Shown one piece after another: positions 16,505 through 23,670 of a DNA stretch of 64,000 bases. Below the pieces are notes generated by a model, which did not search any database, had not been told where the DNA came from, and worked only from the letters and a program-made list of their open reading frames with translations. The stretch spans positions 62,001 to 126,000 of the forward strand of contig CAYOEA010000004.1 in assembly GCA_964402995.1 (NCBI GenBank), in the 5' to 3' direction. A program made the translations under genes and the position numbers. The stretch is from GCA-2686295 sp964402995 (lineage in GTDB: Archaea > Nanobdellota > Nanobdellia > Woesearchaeales > GCA-2686295). Position 1 is the stretch's first letter, and every line of letters starts with the position of its first letter.

Positions 16505-16931
16505 TTGAAAACAAACTTAAAATTAGAATAGAAATAAGTAAACATGATTATTTCTTAAACTTTAAATCACTTCTTGGAAACAAACTTAAAATTAGAATAG
16601 AAATAAGTAAACATGATTATTTCTTAAANNNNNNNNNNNNNNNNNNNNNNNNNNNNNNNNNNNNNNNNNNNNNNNNNNNNNNNNNNNNNNNNNNNNNNNN
16701 NNNNNNNNNNNNNNNNNNNNNNNNNNNNTTGGAAACAAACTTAAAATTAGAATAGAAATAAGTAAACATGATTATTTCTTAAATTTGAAGTCTATTTTTT
16801 GGAAACAAACTTAAAATTAGAATAGAAATAAGTAAACATGATTATTTCTTAAATTTGAAGTCTATTTTTTGGAAACAAACTTAAAATTAGAATAGAAATA
16901 AGTAAACATGATTATTTCTTAAATTTGAAGT
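16505..16931 (-). repeat. 70-bp tandem array built from the 3' end of the adjacent coiled-coil gene
   Basis: Units of 69-70 bp (forward GAAACAAACTTAAAATTAG starting near 16507, 16577, 16732, 16802 and 16872) run from 16505 to the 3' end of the gene at 16932-17609. Read on the minus strand, each unit begins with a copy of the last codons and TAG stop of that gene (TTTTAAGT, TTTCCAAAAAATAG) and continues through its 3' flank, including an 8-bp hairpin AGAAATAA/TTATTTCT. It is therefore repeated duplication of a gene end. A 100-N gap (16629-16728) hides the true copy number. The array also fills the convergent space after the membrane-protein operon. No gene is seen. Confidence 0.88.
16629..16728. 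other. Assembly gap of 100 N inside the 70-bp array
   Basis: Exactly 100 N flanked on both sides by the same 70-bp repeat, so it is a placeholder of unknown size caused by the repeat. The real array may be considerably longer. Confidence 0.97.
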
Positions 16932-17609
16932 CTATTTTTTGGAAATAGACTTAAAATTATCGGAGATCCTAGAAAGTTCAGATACATTCTCAGTAAAAAC
17001 AGGTAAAACTTTAGAAAATACTTTCTCCATAGCTTTAACTTCGGCACCAACATTTAGAATATTCTTGTCATACTCGCCAATTTTACCAATAACAGCATTA
17101 TGAAGCTTATCAAACTCTTCCTTTAAACTGTTAAAATCTTGTTCAATAGTAGAAAGTTTAGATTCTACTTTATTTTTCCAGCCAATGATTCTATTAATAT
17201 CCTTTGCAATTTCTTCCCATTTCTCTTCAATGATAGACTCAACAAGTTCTTCAATTTCAGCTTGTTTATCAGTCATAGGTGGTAATGGACTATGACCTGC
17301 ATGTGGAGCTGAAAAATTCATTTGAGAAGATGAAGGCTCCATTGGACTTGTACTTGCAGGTGTAGAATTAAAATTAGGATTAGAAGAATTATTTTGCTCT
17401 TGAGATATTTGACCAGATGAAGCGCCGCTAACAGCAGGATTCATATCTGCCTGATTCATAGCTTCAAAAATTTGAGATGAAGAAAAACCATCTCTTTGTA
17501 AAGATTGAATTATTTGATTATTAGATAAACCTTGATCTCGCATACCCATTACCTGTGAAACTGGAACGTTACTTTTGCCAGGTTTATTAGATCCACTAAA
17601 TAATGCCAT
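16932..17609 (-). CDS. Coiled-coil protein with small N-terminal helical domain
   Basis: 225 aa, unrecognised. Residues about 17-55 form a small helical domain (QVMGMRDQGLSNNQIIQSL, then FSSSQIFEAMNQA) that looks like two helix-turn units. Residues 56-110 are a low-complexity Ser/Gln/Asn/Pro linker. Residues 112-225 are a continuous heptad-like helix ending KSISKK. No signal peptide or membrane segment. The two coiled-coil genes here sit head to head with a pilus/archaellum-type ATPase, so a FlaC/D/E-like accessory role is conceivable, but only by context. Its last codons are copied repeatedly in the downstream 70-bp array. Confidence 0.72.
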   Translation of the reverse strand: MALFSGSNKPGKSNVPVSQVMGMRDQGLSNNQIIQSLQRDGFSSSQIFEAMNQADMNPAVSGASSGQISQEQNNSSNPNFNSTPASTSPMEPSSSQMNFSAPHAGHSPLPPMTDKQAEIEELVESIIEEKWEEIAKDINRIIGWKNKVESKLSTIEQDFNSLKEEFDKLHNAVIGKIGEYDKNILNVGAEVKAMEKVFSKVLPVFTENVSELSRISDNFKSISKK

Positions 17610-17684
17610 TTTAACAAGTTTAAATATGAGAGCTATTTATATAAATGTTTTTATTTATTAGTAGTTTATTCTCTGAAGATTAAA

Positions 17685-18104
17685 TTATTTCTTAAAATGT
17701 CTTGCTAATATTTTATCTAATTCTTCACGGGTAACAAAATTCATAGGTTGCCAAATGTCAACATACTTTTGAATAACTTTAAATTCAGATTGGCGAACAA
17801 CATGTTGAAGTTCTGAAGCCATATTAATAAGATTCTCGTTCATTGAACTGATAGTTTTCTTAACATCTAAGAATTCTGAAGATAAATTTTTAAATTCTAA
17901 AGTAAGATCTTTTTCAAATTCTAACAAATTTTCATCAGAAAGCTGAATTTTCTTCCTGAGATTCGTATAACGCTCCTCAATAACTCTTAATCTTGAACCT
18001 AAAGTTGTAACTTTCTTTGAAACAGATTCAAAAGGAGAATCAGAAGGTTTAGTTGAACCTTGCGGGTTCTTAGTACCAGTATTCGAAAGAAAATCTTTTG
18101 CCAT
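17685..18104 (-). CDS. Coiled-coil protein, possible archaellum/pilus accessory (FlaD/E-like)
   Basis: 139 aa with a disordered Ser/Pro-rich first 25 residues, a long coiled coil (about 28-110, LRVIEERYTNLRKKIQLSDE) and a short C-terminal segment WQPMNFVTREELDKIL containing Trp and Pro. This plan (coiled coil plus a short conserved end) resembles archaellum accessory proteins FlaC/D/E, but I cannot confirm homology. It is divergent from the ATPase gene at 18232, sharing a 128-base promoter region. Confidence 0.6.
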   Translation of the reverse strand: MAKDFLSNTGTKNPQGSTKPSDSPFESVSKKVTTLGSRLRVIEERYTNLRKKIQLSDENLLEFEKDLTLEFKNLSSEFLDVKKTISSMNENLINMASELQHVVRQSEFKVIQKYVDIWQPMNFVTREELDKILARHFKK

Positions 18105-18175
18105 GGTTTTATAGTTAAAAAAATATCTTATATTTCTTTATTTAGAAGATAAAACACCTCTAAATTGCGGAAAAG

Positions 18176-18228
18176 TTTATATAATCTACAGTACTAAAAC
18201 TAATATAAATCTTTCGCTTGAGGTGAGG
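18176..18228 (+). promoter_or_regulatory. Promoter and RBS of the secretion ATPase gene
   Basis: TATA box TTTATATAA at 18176-18184 predicts transcription from about 18205. A strong SD GAGGTGAGG at 18220-18228 follows. The SD places the likely start at the TTG at 18232 (5-nt spacing from GAGGTGA) rather than at the GTG at 18223, which is inside the SD itself. Confidence 0.6.
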
Positions 18229-18231
18229 TCG

Positions 18232-20505
18232 TTGGGAGAAGAAGCATTTTCTTATGAAACAGTAAGACAGGGAGAAGACAACATACTTAGAGTTAACTGC
18301 GAAAATGCTATGCGTGTACCGTCAATAGAAGATGACGAAATTTATATGGCAAAAACTGCCGAATTATTAATTGAAAACCCAGGAACTACCAAAATAGTCT
18401 TTTCACAAAAAAGAGATTATGAATATGATTATCCTCAAACAGTAATACTTGCAGAAATTGCACATTTATATAACGAATTAGTAAAAAATAAAAAATTATT
18501 TGCACACGAATCATTTTCTCGATATGATGAAGGTGGGAAAAAAGATCTTAAATATAATGAAATAAGAAATACGGTCTTTAATTTACTAAAAAAAGATCCA
18601 ATAAGTTGTTATGTTTCATTAAAAAGAATTGCGAGAAAAGAACACATTCTAAATGATAAAACAATTAATGAAAAAGCGATAAAAGCACATAAAAACTATT
18701 TACAATTATTAGAATACCTTGAAAGACTTCTTGAAAATACTAAATTAATAGCTGTATTAAAACCATTCATAGCAGGACATAGAATAGGAGATAGAGCAAT
18801 ATATAGGAAAGTCTTTGCACCGACAATAAAACCTGATTTTATGTTTACAAAGCTTATGGCTTCATATCCTAAAGGAGCAGTAGAAAAAGACAGCTATAAA
18901 GCAGGTGAAAATGAAATTATCATGTTTGAACTCGAAGACAACATACAGTATTTGTATCATTTAACTCCGCCAGAATTTGAACTAGATGAAGACCAATATG
19001 AACTACTTGATTTAGCAAGAAATATTATGGCAGAACACAAGCCCGAAAAACAAGACTTTGTAGATCCTGAAAGAATGAGAGAAGTCTTTTACAATGTAGG
19101 GCACGACTTAATCGAAGAACTTGCAAATTATAAAAACCTAAAAATTACGAGTAAAGATTTAGATAAATTAACTAAAATTTTGATAAGATATACAGTTGGA
19201 TTTGGACTTATAGAAGTATTACTAGAAGATCCAAAGATACAAGATATCACCATTAACAGTCCAATGGGACAAATACCAATATTCATTGTACATCAAGACT
19301 TTGGAGAATGTAGAACAAATATAATTCCAACAGTTAGTGATGGAGAATCATGGGCTTCTAAATTAAGACTTATTTCTGGACGACCATTAGATGAAGCAAA
19401 TCCAATATTGGATACGGAACTTGAAATACCAGGAATTGCAAATGCGAGAATTGGAGTCATATCCCCTCCACTAAATCCAACAGGAATAGCTTATGCTTTT
19501 AGAAGACATAGAGATAAACCATGGACTTTACCTTTATTTATTAAAAATGGGATGATAAACACAACTGCAGCAGGATTACTTAGTTTTCTAATAGATGGAA
19601 ATAGAACCATGCTTATTGCAGGAACAAGAAGCGCAGGAAAATCATCAGTTTTAGGTGCAGTACTTGTTGAAATAATGAGAAAATATAGAATAATCACTAT
19701 AGAAGATACATTAGAATTACCTTGCGGATCACTAAGAAAAATGGGTTATAATATACAACAAATGAAAGTTGCATCAGCACTATCAAAAGGTAGCGCTGAA
19801 GTTCCTGCAGATGAAGGAATTAGAACAACATTACGTCTTGGAGACTCATGTTTAATTGTAGGAGAAGTAAGAAGCACAGAAGCAAAAGCACTATATGAAG
19901 CAATGAGAGTTGGAGCACTTGCAAATGTTGTTGCAGGAACAATTCATGGAGATAGTCCTTATGGAGTATTTGATAGAGTTGTAAATGATTTAGAAGTACC
20001 AAGAACATCATTTAAAGCAACAGACATCATAGTTGTCGCGAATCCAATAAAGTCTGCAGATGGACTTCACAAATGGAGAAGAGTAACCCAAATAACCGAA
20101 ATTAGAAAAGAATGGGAAAATGATCCGCTTCGAGAAGGAGGATTTGTTGACTTAATGAAATATAATGCTAAAACAGATGAATTAGAAGTTACTGATGCAC
20201 TAATGAACGGAGACTCAGAAATAGTAAAAGCAATAGCTGGCAATGTAAAAGATTGGGCTGGAAATTGGGATGCAGTATGGGATAATATTATGCTTAGAGC
20301 AAAAACAAAAGAAACAATAATGAACATTGCAGAAAAAACAAATGATCCAGACATATTAGAAGCACCATTCACAATAAGATCAAACGATGAATTTCATAGA
20401 ATAAGTGAAAGAGTAAAAGCAAAAAGAGGAACATTAGATTCAAAAGAAATATTCTTTGAATGGAATGAATGGCTTAAAAAAGCAGTGAGAAAAAAGCATG
20501 GTTGA
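18232..20505 (+). CDS. Type II/IV secretion ATPase (FlaI/TadA/PilB-like motor)
   Basis: Secretion ATPase of the VirB11/FlaI/TadA group, powering assembly of archaella or type IV pili. Residues about 1-330 are a long N-terminal region; the core has Walker A GTRSAGKSS near 467, the Asp-box region RIITIEDTLELP near 490, Walker B LIVGEVRSTEAKALYEAMR near 545, and a His-box-like NVVAGTIHGDSPYGVFDRV. With about 757 aa it is longer than FlaI (about 550) through the N-terminal part. It overlaps the platform gene by 8 nt, so motor and platform are co-translated. Whether it drives an archaellum, an adhesive pilus or another appendage is not clear, because no pilin gene was recognised here. Confidence 0.88.
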   Translation: MGEEAFSYETVRQGEDNILRVNCENAMRVPSIEDDEIYMAKTAELLIENPGTTKIVFSQKRDYEYDYPQTVILAEIAHLYNELVKNKKLFAHESFSRYDEGGKKDLKYNEIRNTVFNLLKKDPISCYVSLKRIARKEHILNDKTINEKAIKAHKNYLQLLEYLERLLENTKLIAVLKPFIAGHRIGDRAIYRKVFAPTIKPDFMFTKLMASYPKGAVEKDSYKAGENEIIMFELEDNIQYLYHLTPPEFELDEDQYELLDLARNIMAEHKPEKQDFVDPERMREVFYNVGHDLIEELANYKNLKITSKDLDKLTKILIRYTVGFGLIEVLLEDPKIQDITINSPMGQIPIFIVHQDFGECRTNIIPTVSDGESWASKLRLISGRPLDEANPILDTELEIPGIANARIGVISPPLNPTGIAYAFRRHRDKPWTLPLFIKNGMINTTAAGLLSFLIDGNRTMLIAGTRSAGKSSVLGAVLVEIMRKYRIITIEDTLELPCGSLRKMGYNIQQMKVASALSKGSAEVPADEGIRTTLRLGDSCLIVGEVRSTEAKALYEAMRVGALANVVAGTIHGDSPYGVFDRVVNDLEVPRTSFKATDIIVVANPIKSADGLHKWRRVTQITEIRKEWENDPLREGGFVDLMKYNAKTDELEVTDALMNGDSEIVKAIAGNVKDWAGNWDAVWDNIMLRAKTKETIMNIAEKTNDPDILEAPFTIRSNDEFHRISERVKAKRGTLDSKEIFFEWNEWLKKAVRKKHG

Positions 20506-22714
20506 TATTGATACATTAAAAAAAGAAATCAGTTCAAAATTAAAACAAGAATTGAGAGGTGAGAGTCTCAAAGCAATAACCACTAAAGATTATACTAGTT
20601 TTAAAAATCAATATTTACCAAAACACATGGATTTCTATGAAAAAGGATGTAACTTTGCAGAAAAAATACTCAAGGTAAAACCGGATAAAAAGAAAGAAAA
20701 AGAATTAGCAGAAGCAATAAGCATTTGTCACTTAAATATAACTCCAGCAGGAGCAAGTAGTTTTCCAATATTAGTCATCTTAATTTTTTTAGTACTGGGA
20801 TTATTTTTTGGATTAGCAGTACCAACAGTTCTAGGAATGGAACCAAGTATGTTTATGGTTCTATTAGCGGTAGTTTTAGGATTAATGACCTTAATACCAC
20901 TTCAGGGTTGGCCATTCTTCTTAGCAAACAGTTGGAGAATGAAAGCAAGTAACCAAATGGTACTATGTATATTCTATATTGTAACTTATATGAGACACTC
21001 ATCAAATTTTGAATTGGCAGTAGATTTTGCAGCAGAACATCTAGGACCGCCACTATCGTTAGATTTGAAGAAAATTATATGGAATTTAGAAACAGAAAAG
21101 TTTTCATCAGTAAAAGAAGCAATGGACCACTACTTAGACAGCTGGCGAAAGTGGAACATGGAATTCATTGAAAGTATGCATTTAATTGAATCATCATTAT
21201 ATGAAACTTCAGAATCAAGAAGATTAGACTCATTAGACAAATCATTAACAGTAATGCTTGAAGAAACATACGAAAAAATGTTGCATTACGCTCAAGATCT
21301 AAAAACTCCAATTACAACATTACACATGTTAGGAGTAATTCTACCAATTCTTGGATTAGTTATTTTACCACTAGTAGTTAGTTTTATGCCAGAAGTAAAA
21401 TGGTATCACTTATTTGCATTATATAACATAATACTACCCGCATCAGTATTCTATATGGGTAAAAAAATATTATCTGAAAGACCCACTGGTTATGGGGATT
21501 CAGACATTGCAGACATAAATAAAGACTTACGAAAATATCGGAATATAAGAATTAATATTGGTGGAAAAGAAATTCTAATGAGTCCAGCGTATATATCAGC
21601 TATAATAGTTATTGTAATGTTATTTATCGGATTCTCACCACTAATATTACATGCAGTACTTCCAAACTTTGATTGTAGTTTAGGATCAGGACTGGACAGA
21701 ACTTATATTATGTGTGCAAATAGTATAACTCACCCTGGAGCAGAACATTATCTGCTTGGATATAGGGAAGAATTAATAGATGGAATATCGACCGGAAATA
21801 TAATTGGACCTTATGGACTAGGCGCGATAATGTTGAGTTTATTTATTCCAATGGGACTTGGTTTTGGAATAGGATATTATTATAGATTAAGATCAAAGAA
21901 TTTAATTGGAATTAGAACTAAAACTAAAAAACTAGAACAAGAATTTGCATCCGCAATATTTCAATTAGGAAACAGATTAGGAGATGGTTTTCCAGCGGAA
22001 ATAGCATTTAGTAAAGTTGCAGAAGTAATGGAAGGAACAGAAAGTGGAAAATTTTTCTATTTAGTAAGTCAAAACATAACAAAATTAGGATACAACGTTG
22101 AACAAGCAATATTTGATGAAAGAAGAGGCGCATTACAAGAATTCCCATCACCATTAATTGAAAGTTCGATGAAAGTGTTAGTTGAATCAAGTAAAAAAGG
22201 AGTATTGGTTGCAAGTAGCGCATTAATTAATATTTCAGGTTATGTAAAAGAAATGCATAGAGTTGATGAAAGACTAAAAGACTTAATGGCAGATATTATT
22301 AGTTCAATGAAAAGTCAAATTAAATTCTTAACACCAGCTATTTCAGGAATCGTAATAGGTATAACAAGTATGATTACTAGCATCTTAGGAAGCTTAGGTG
22401 AAAAACTAGCAGTATTATCATCAGAAGCTGATGGAATGGCAGGCGGAGGACTACTGAGTATGTTTGGGTCTGGAGTTCCCACATTCTACTTTCAGTTCAT
22501 TGTAAGCCTGTATGTAATACAAATAGTCTATATCTTAACAACATTAGTAAATGGCATTGAAAATGGCGTAGATAAGCTAAATGAGCGTTATACTTTAGGA
22601 AAGAATTTAATAGGAACAGCAATTACTTATACTGGAATTGCTTTCGTAGTAGTATTAATATTTAATTTAATCGCAGCAACAATATTAAGCTCAGTTGCGA
22701 CAAGCATGGTATAA
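20498..22714 (+). CDS. Pilus/archaellum platform protein (TadC/FlaJ-like, two T2SF domains)
   Basis: Membrane platform partner of the preceding ATPase. About nine membrane helices are visible, arranged as two repeats of the T2SF pattern: a first half (helices near 85-105, 112-135, 275-295 and 300-325) with the cytoplasmic helical domain YMRHSSNFELAVDFAAEHLG, and a second half (380-400, 430-455, 610-635, 665-690 and 705-735) with FQLGNRLGDGFPAEIAFSKV. At 738 aa it matches archaeal FlaJ/TadC-type double-domain proteins. The ATG overlaps the ATPase gene by 8 nt. Confidence 0.85.
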   Translation: MVDIDTLKKEISSKLKQELRGESLKAITTKDYTSFKNQYLPKHMDFYEKGCNFAEKILKVKPDKKKEKELAEAISICHLNITPAGASSFPILVILIFLVLGLFFGLAVPTVLGMEPSMFMVLLAVVLGLMTLIPLQGWPFFLANSWRMKASNQMVLCIFYIVTYMRHSSNFELAVDFAAEHLGPPLSLDLKKIIWNLETEKFSSVKEAMDHYLDSWRKWNMEFIESMHLIESSLYETSESRRLDSLDKSLTVMLEETYEKMLHYAQDLKTPITTLHMLGVILPILGLVILPLVVSFMPEVKWYHLFALYNIILPASVFYMGKKILSERPTGYGDSDIADINKDLRKYRNIRINIGGKEILMSPAYISAIIVIVMLFIGFSPLILHAVLPNFDCSLGSGLDRTYIMCANSITHPGAEHYLLGYREELIDGISTGNIIGPYGLGAIMLSLFIPMGLGFGIGYYYRLRSKNLIGIRTKTKKLEQEFASAIFQLGNRLGDGFPAEIAFSKVAEVMEGTESGKFFYLVSQNITKLGYNVEQAIFDERRGALQEFPSPLIESSMKVLVESSKKGVLVASSALINISGYVKEMHRVDERLKDLMADIISSMKSQIKFLTPAISGIVIGITSMITSILGSLGEKLAVLSSEADGMAGGGLLSMFGSGVPTFYFQFIVSLYVIQIVYILTTLVNGIENGVDKLNERYTLGKNLIGTAITYTGIAFVVVLIFNLIAATILSSVATSMV

Positions 22715-22719
22715 ATATA

Positions 22720-22938
22720 ATGACAACATACATAATAGAATCAGAAGGTTCAAGGATACATGGAGCAGACATAAGATTTAAGTTATTAAAAATCGCAGGC
22801 GAACATGGTTTTAAATTAACATCAAAAAGCATGCCAGATAACAAAGTAAGCTTTACAGTAAAAAATGATACTGATATAAAACCAATAGTAGAGTTCATAA
22901 AAGAATTCAGACCTGATGCAACTGTAAAAGTTAAATGA
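22720..22938 (+). CDS. Acylphosphatase-like small protein, catalytic residues degenerate
   Basis: 72 aa. The pattern IIESEGSRIHGADIRFKLL, then MPDNKVSFTVKND and IVEFIKEF, follows the beta-alpha-beta-beta-alpha-beta order of acylphosphatases (family GRVQGVGFR, then NLPDGRVEV and a long helix). The anion-binding loop is altered and the catalytic Asn position appears to be Ser (SKSMPDNK), though the loop Arg may be kept. A binding rather than enzymatic role is likely. It lies 5 nt after the platform gene, so it is probably the third gene of the motor operon. The fold assignment is by eye. Confidence 0.62.
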   Translation: MTTYIIESEGSRIHGADIRFKLLKIAGEHGFKLTSKSMPDNKVSFTVKNDTDIKPIVEFIKEFRPDATVKVK

Positions 22939-23249
22939 AGCTTTTTTAGAAAAGATAATAATCTAATTGTAATATACTCAAAAGTATATAATAATACTAA
23001 GTTATAACACAATTCTTAAAGTAGCTGATACAACAAGATATAGCGTGAGCAGTACGATGAAATAAGTCATAGATACAAACTAATTCTTTCAACATTTAAT
23101 GCTTAAATAGAAATATAAATGGTATCCTGGGGATTCGTTCTCAAAAACAAAAGTTTTTGGAGACACGAAAACAAAACAAGTTTACGTTGAACTACGTTCA
23201 AATCCCACCATCAAGGTCTTAATCAAACATGAAATAATAGAAATATAAA
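22939..23249. other. Intergenic region with small hairpins and a tRNA 3'-end copy
   Basis: About 310 bases with no gene. A 7-bp hairpin ATATACT-CAAA-AGTATAT (22974-22991) sits behind the operon end. At 23106-23136 lies a near copy of the 3' end of the tRNA-Phe gene and its flank, described separately. Between that copy and the tRNA is a strong hairpin, CTC-AAAAAC, loop AAAA, GTTTTTGGAG, around 23141-23162, and an inverted GAAC/GTTC. Confidence 0.6.
23106..23136 (-). repeat. Partial duplicate of the tRNA-Phe 3' end
   Basis: 31 bases matching 23236-23266 at all but three positions. The match covers the 3' flank of the tRNA, the 3' acceptor strand and the 3' T-stem strand, and stops in the T loop. 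The fragment cannot fold as a tRNA because the rest is absent. Breakpoints in the T loop of tRNA genes are typical of tyrosine-integrase attachment sites, so it may be a relic of an integrated element. Confidence 0.75.
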
Positions 23250-23323
23250 TGGGATCCCGGGGATTTGAACCCCGAACCTCACGATCTTCAGTCGTGCGCT
23301 CTCCCAGATTGAGCTAGGATCCC
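23250..23323 (-). tRNA. tRNA-Phe (GAA)
   Basis: 74 nt with full cloverleaf on the minus strand: acceptor GGGATCC/GGATCCC with A73, D arm GCTC/GAGC, anticodon stem CACGA/TCGTG with loop CTGAAGA (anticodon GAA), and T arm CGGGG-TTCAAAT-CCCCG. No intron, and CCA is not encoded. G37 follows the anticodon, as required for wyosine modification by the Tyw3 pathway found at 5.2 kb. A partial copy of its 3' end lies 130 bp further along. Confidence 0.96.
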
Positions 23324-23354
23324 ATAATAAATAAATAAATAAAAATAAATTAAT

Positions 23355-23642
23355 TTATTCTACTTTAGTGATTGTTCCGTTTCTACCGGAAGTAATTTGA
23401 AGATTGCCTTGCCATTCATTAACATAACCATCTTTAATTTCTACTTTATCCCCTTGTTTGAACTCATCAACTTGTTCATTCCATAGAGTTAAAGTAACAT
23501 CACCAGTATCATCTTTAAGTTTAGCATTAGCCACTCTTCCAGGTTTACCAAATTTTTGGAATTCTCTTGGTTCACTAATTTCGACAATTTCACCGACTAG
23601 ATTTACTCCGCCTTGTTTTCCTTGTAATTCGCTAATATTCAT
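23355..23642 (-). CDS. Single OB-fold nucleic-acid-binding protein (RPA/SSB-like)
   Basis: 95 aa consisting of one OB domain: GVNLVGEIVEISEPREFQK, then VANAKLKDDTGDVTLTLWNE, VDEFKQGDKVEIKDGYV and LQITSGRNGTITKVE. The DDTG-x-V-x-LTLW pattern and the conserved Trp are typical of archaeal RPA-type OB folds that bind single-stranded DNA. No zinc finger or second OB is present, so it is a minimal form that could act as an oligomer or as an RNA-binding protein. It lies alone, 31 nt from the tRNA-Phe gene. Confidence 0.85.
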   Translation of the reverse strand: MNISELQGKQGGVNLVGEIVEISEPREFQKFGKPGRVANAKLKDDTGDVTLTLWNEQVDEFKQGDKVEIKDGYVNEWQGNLQITSGRNGTITKVE

Positions 23643-23670
23643 CTTAAGATAACGAAAAAAAGAGGAGTAT

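Noticed and set aside
16505..16931. CRISPR array or satellite of foreign origin
   Set aside because: The unit derives from the end of the adjacent gene and has no unique spacers.
23106..23200. A second tRNA gene or pseudo-tRNA with intron
   Set aside because: Only the 3' acceptor and T-stem strand are present; no D arm, anticodon arm or 5' acceptor strand can be found on either strand.
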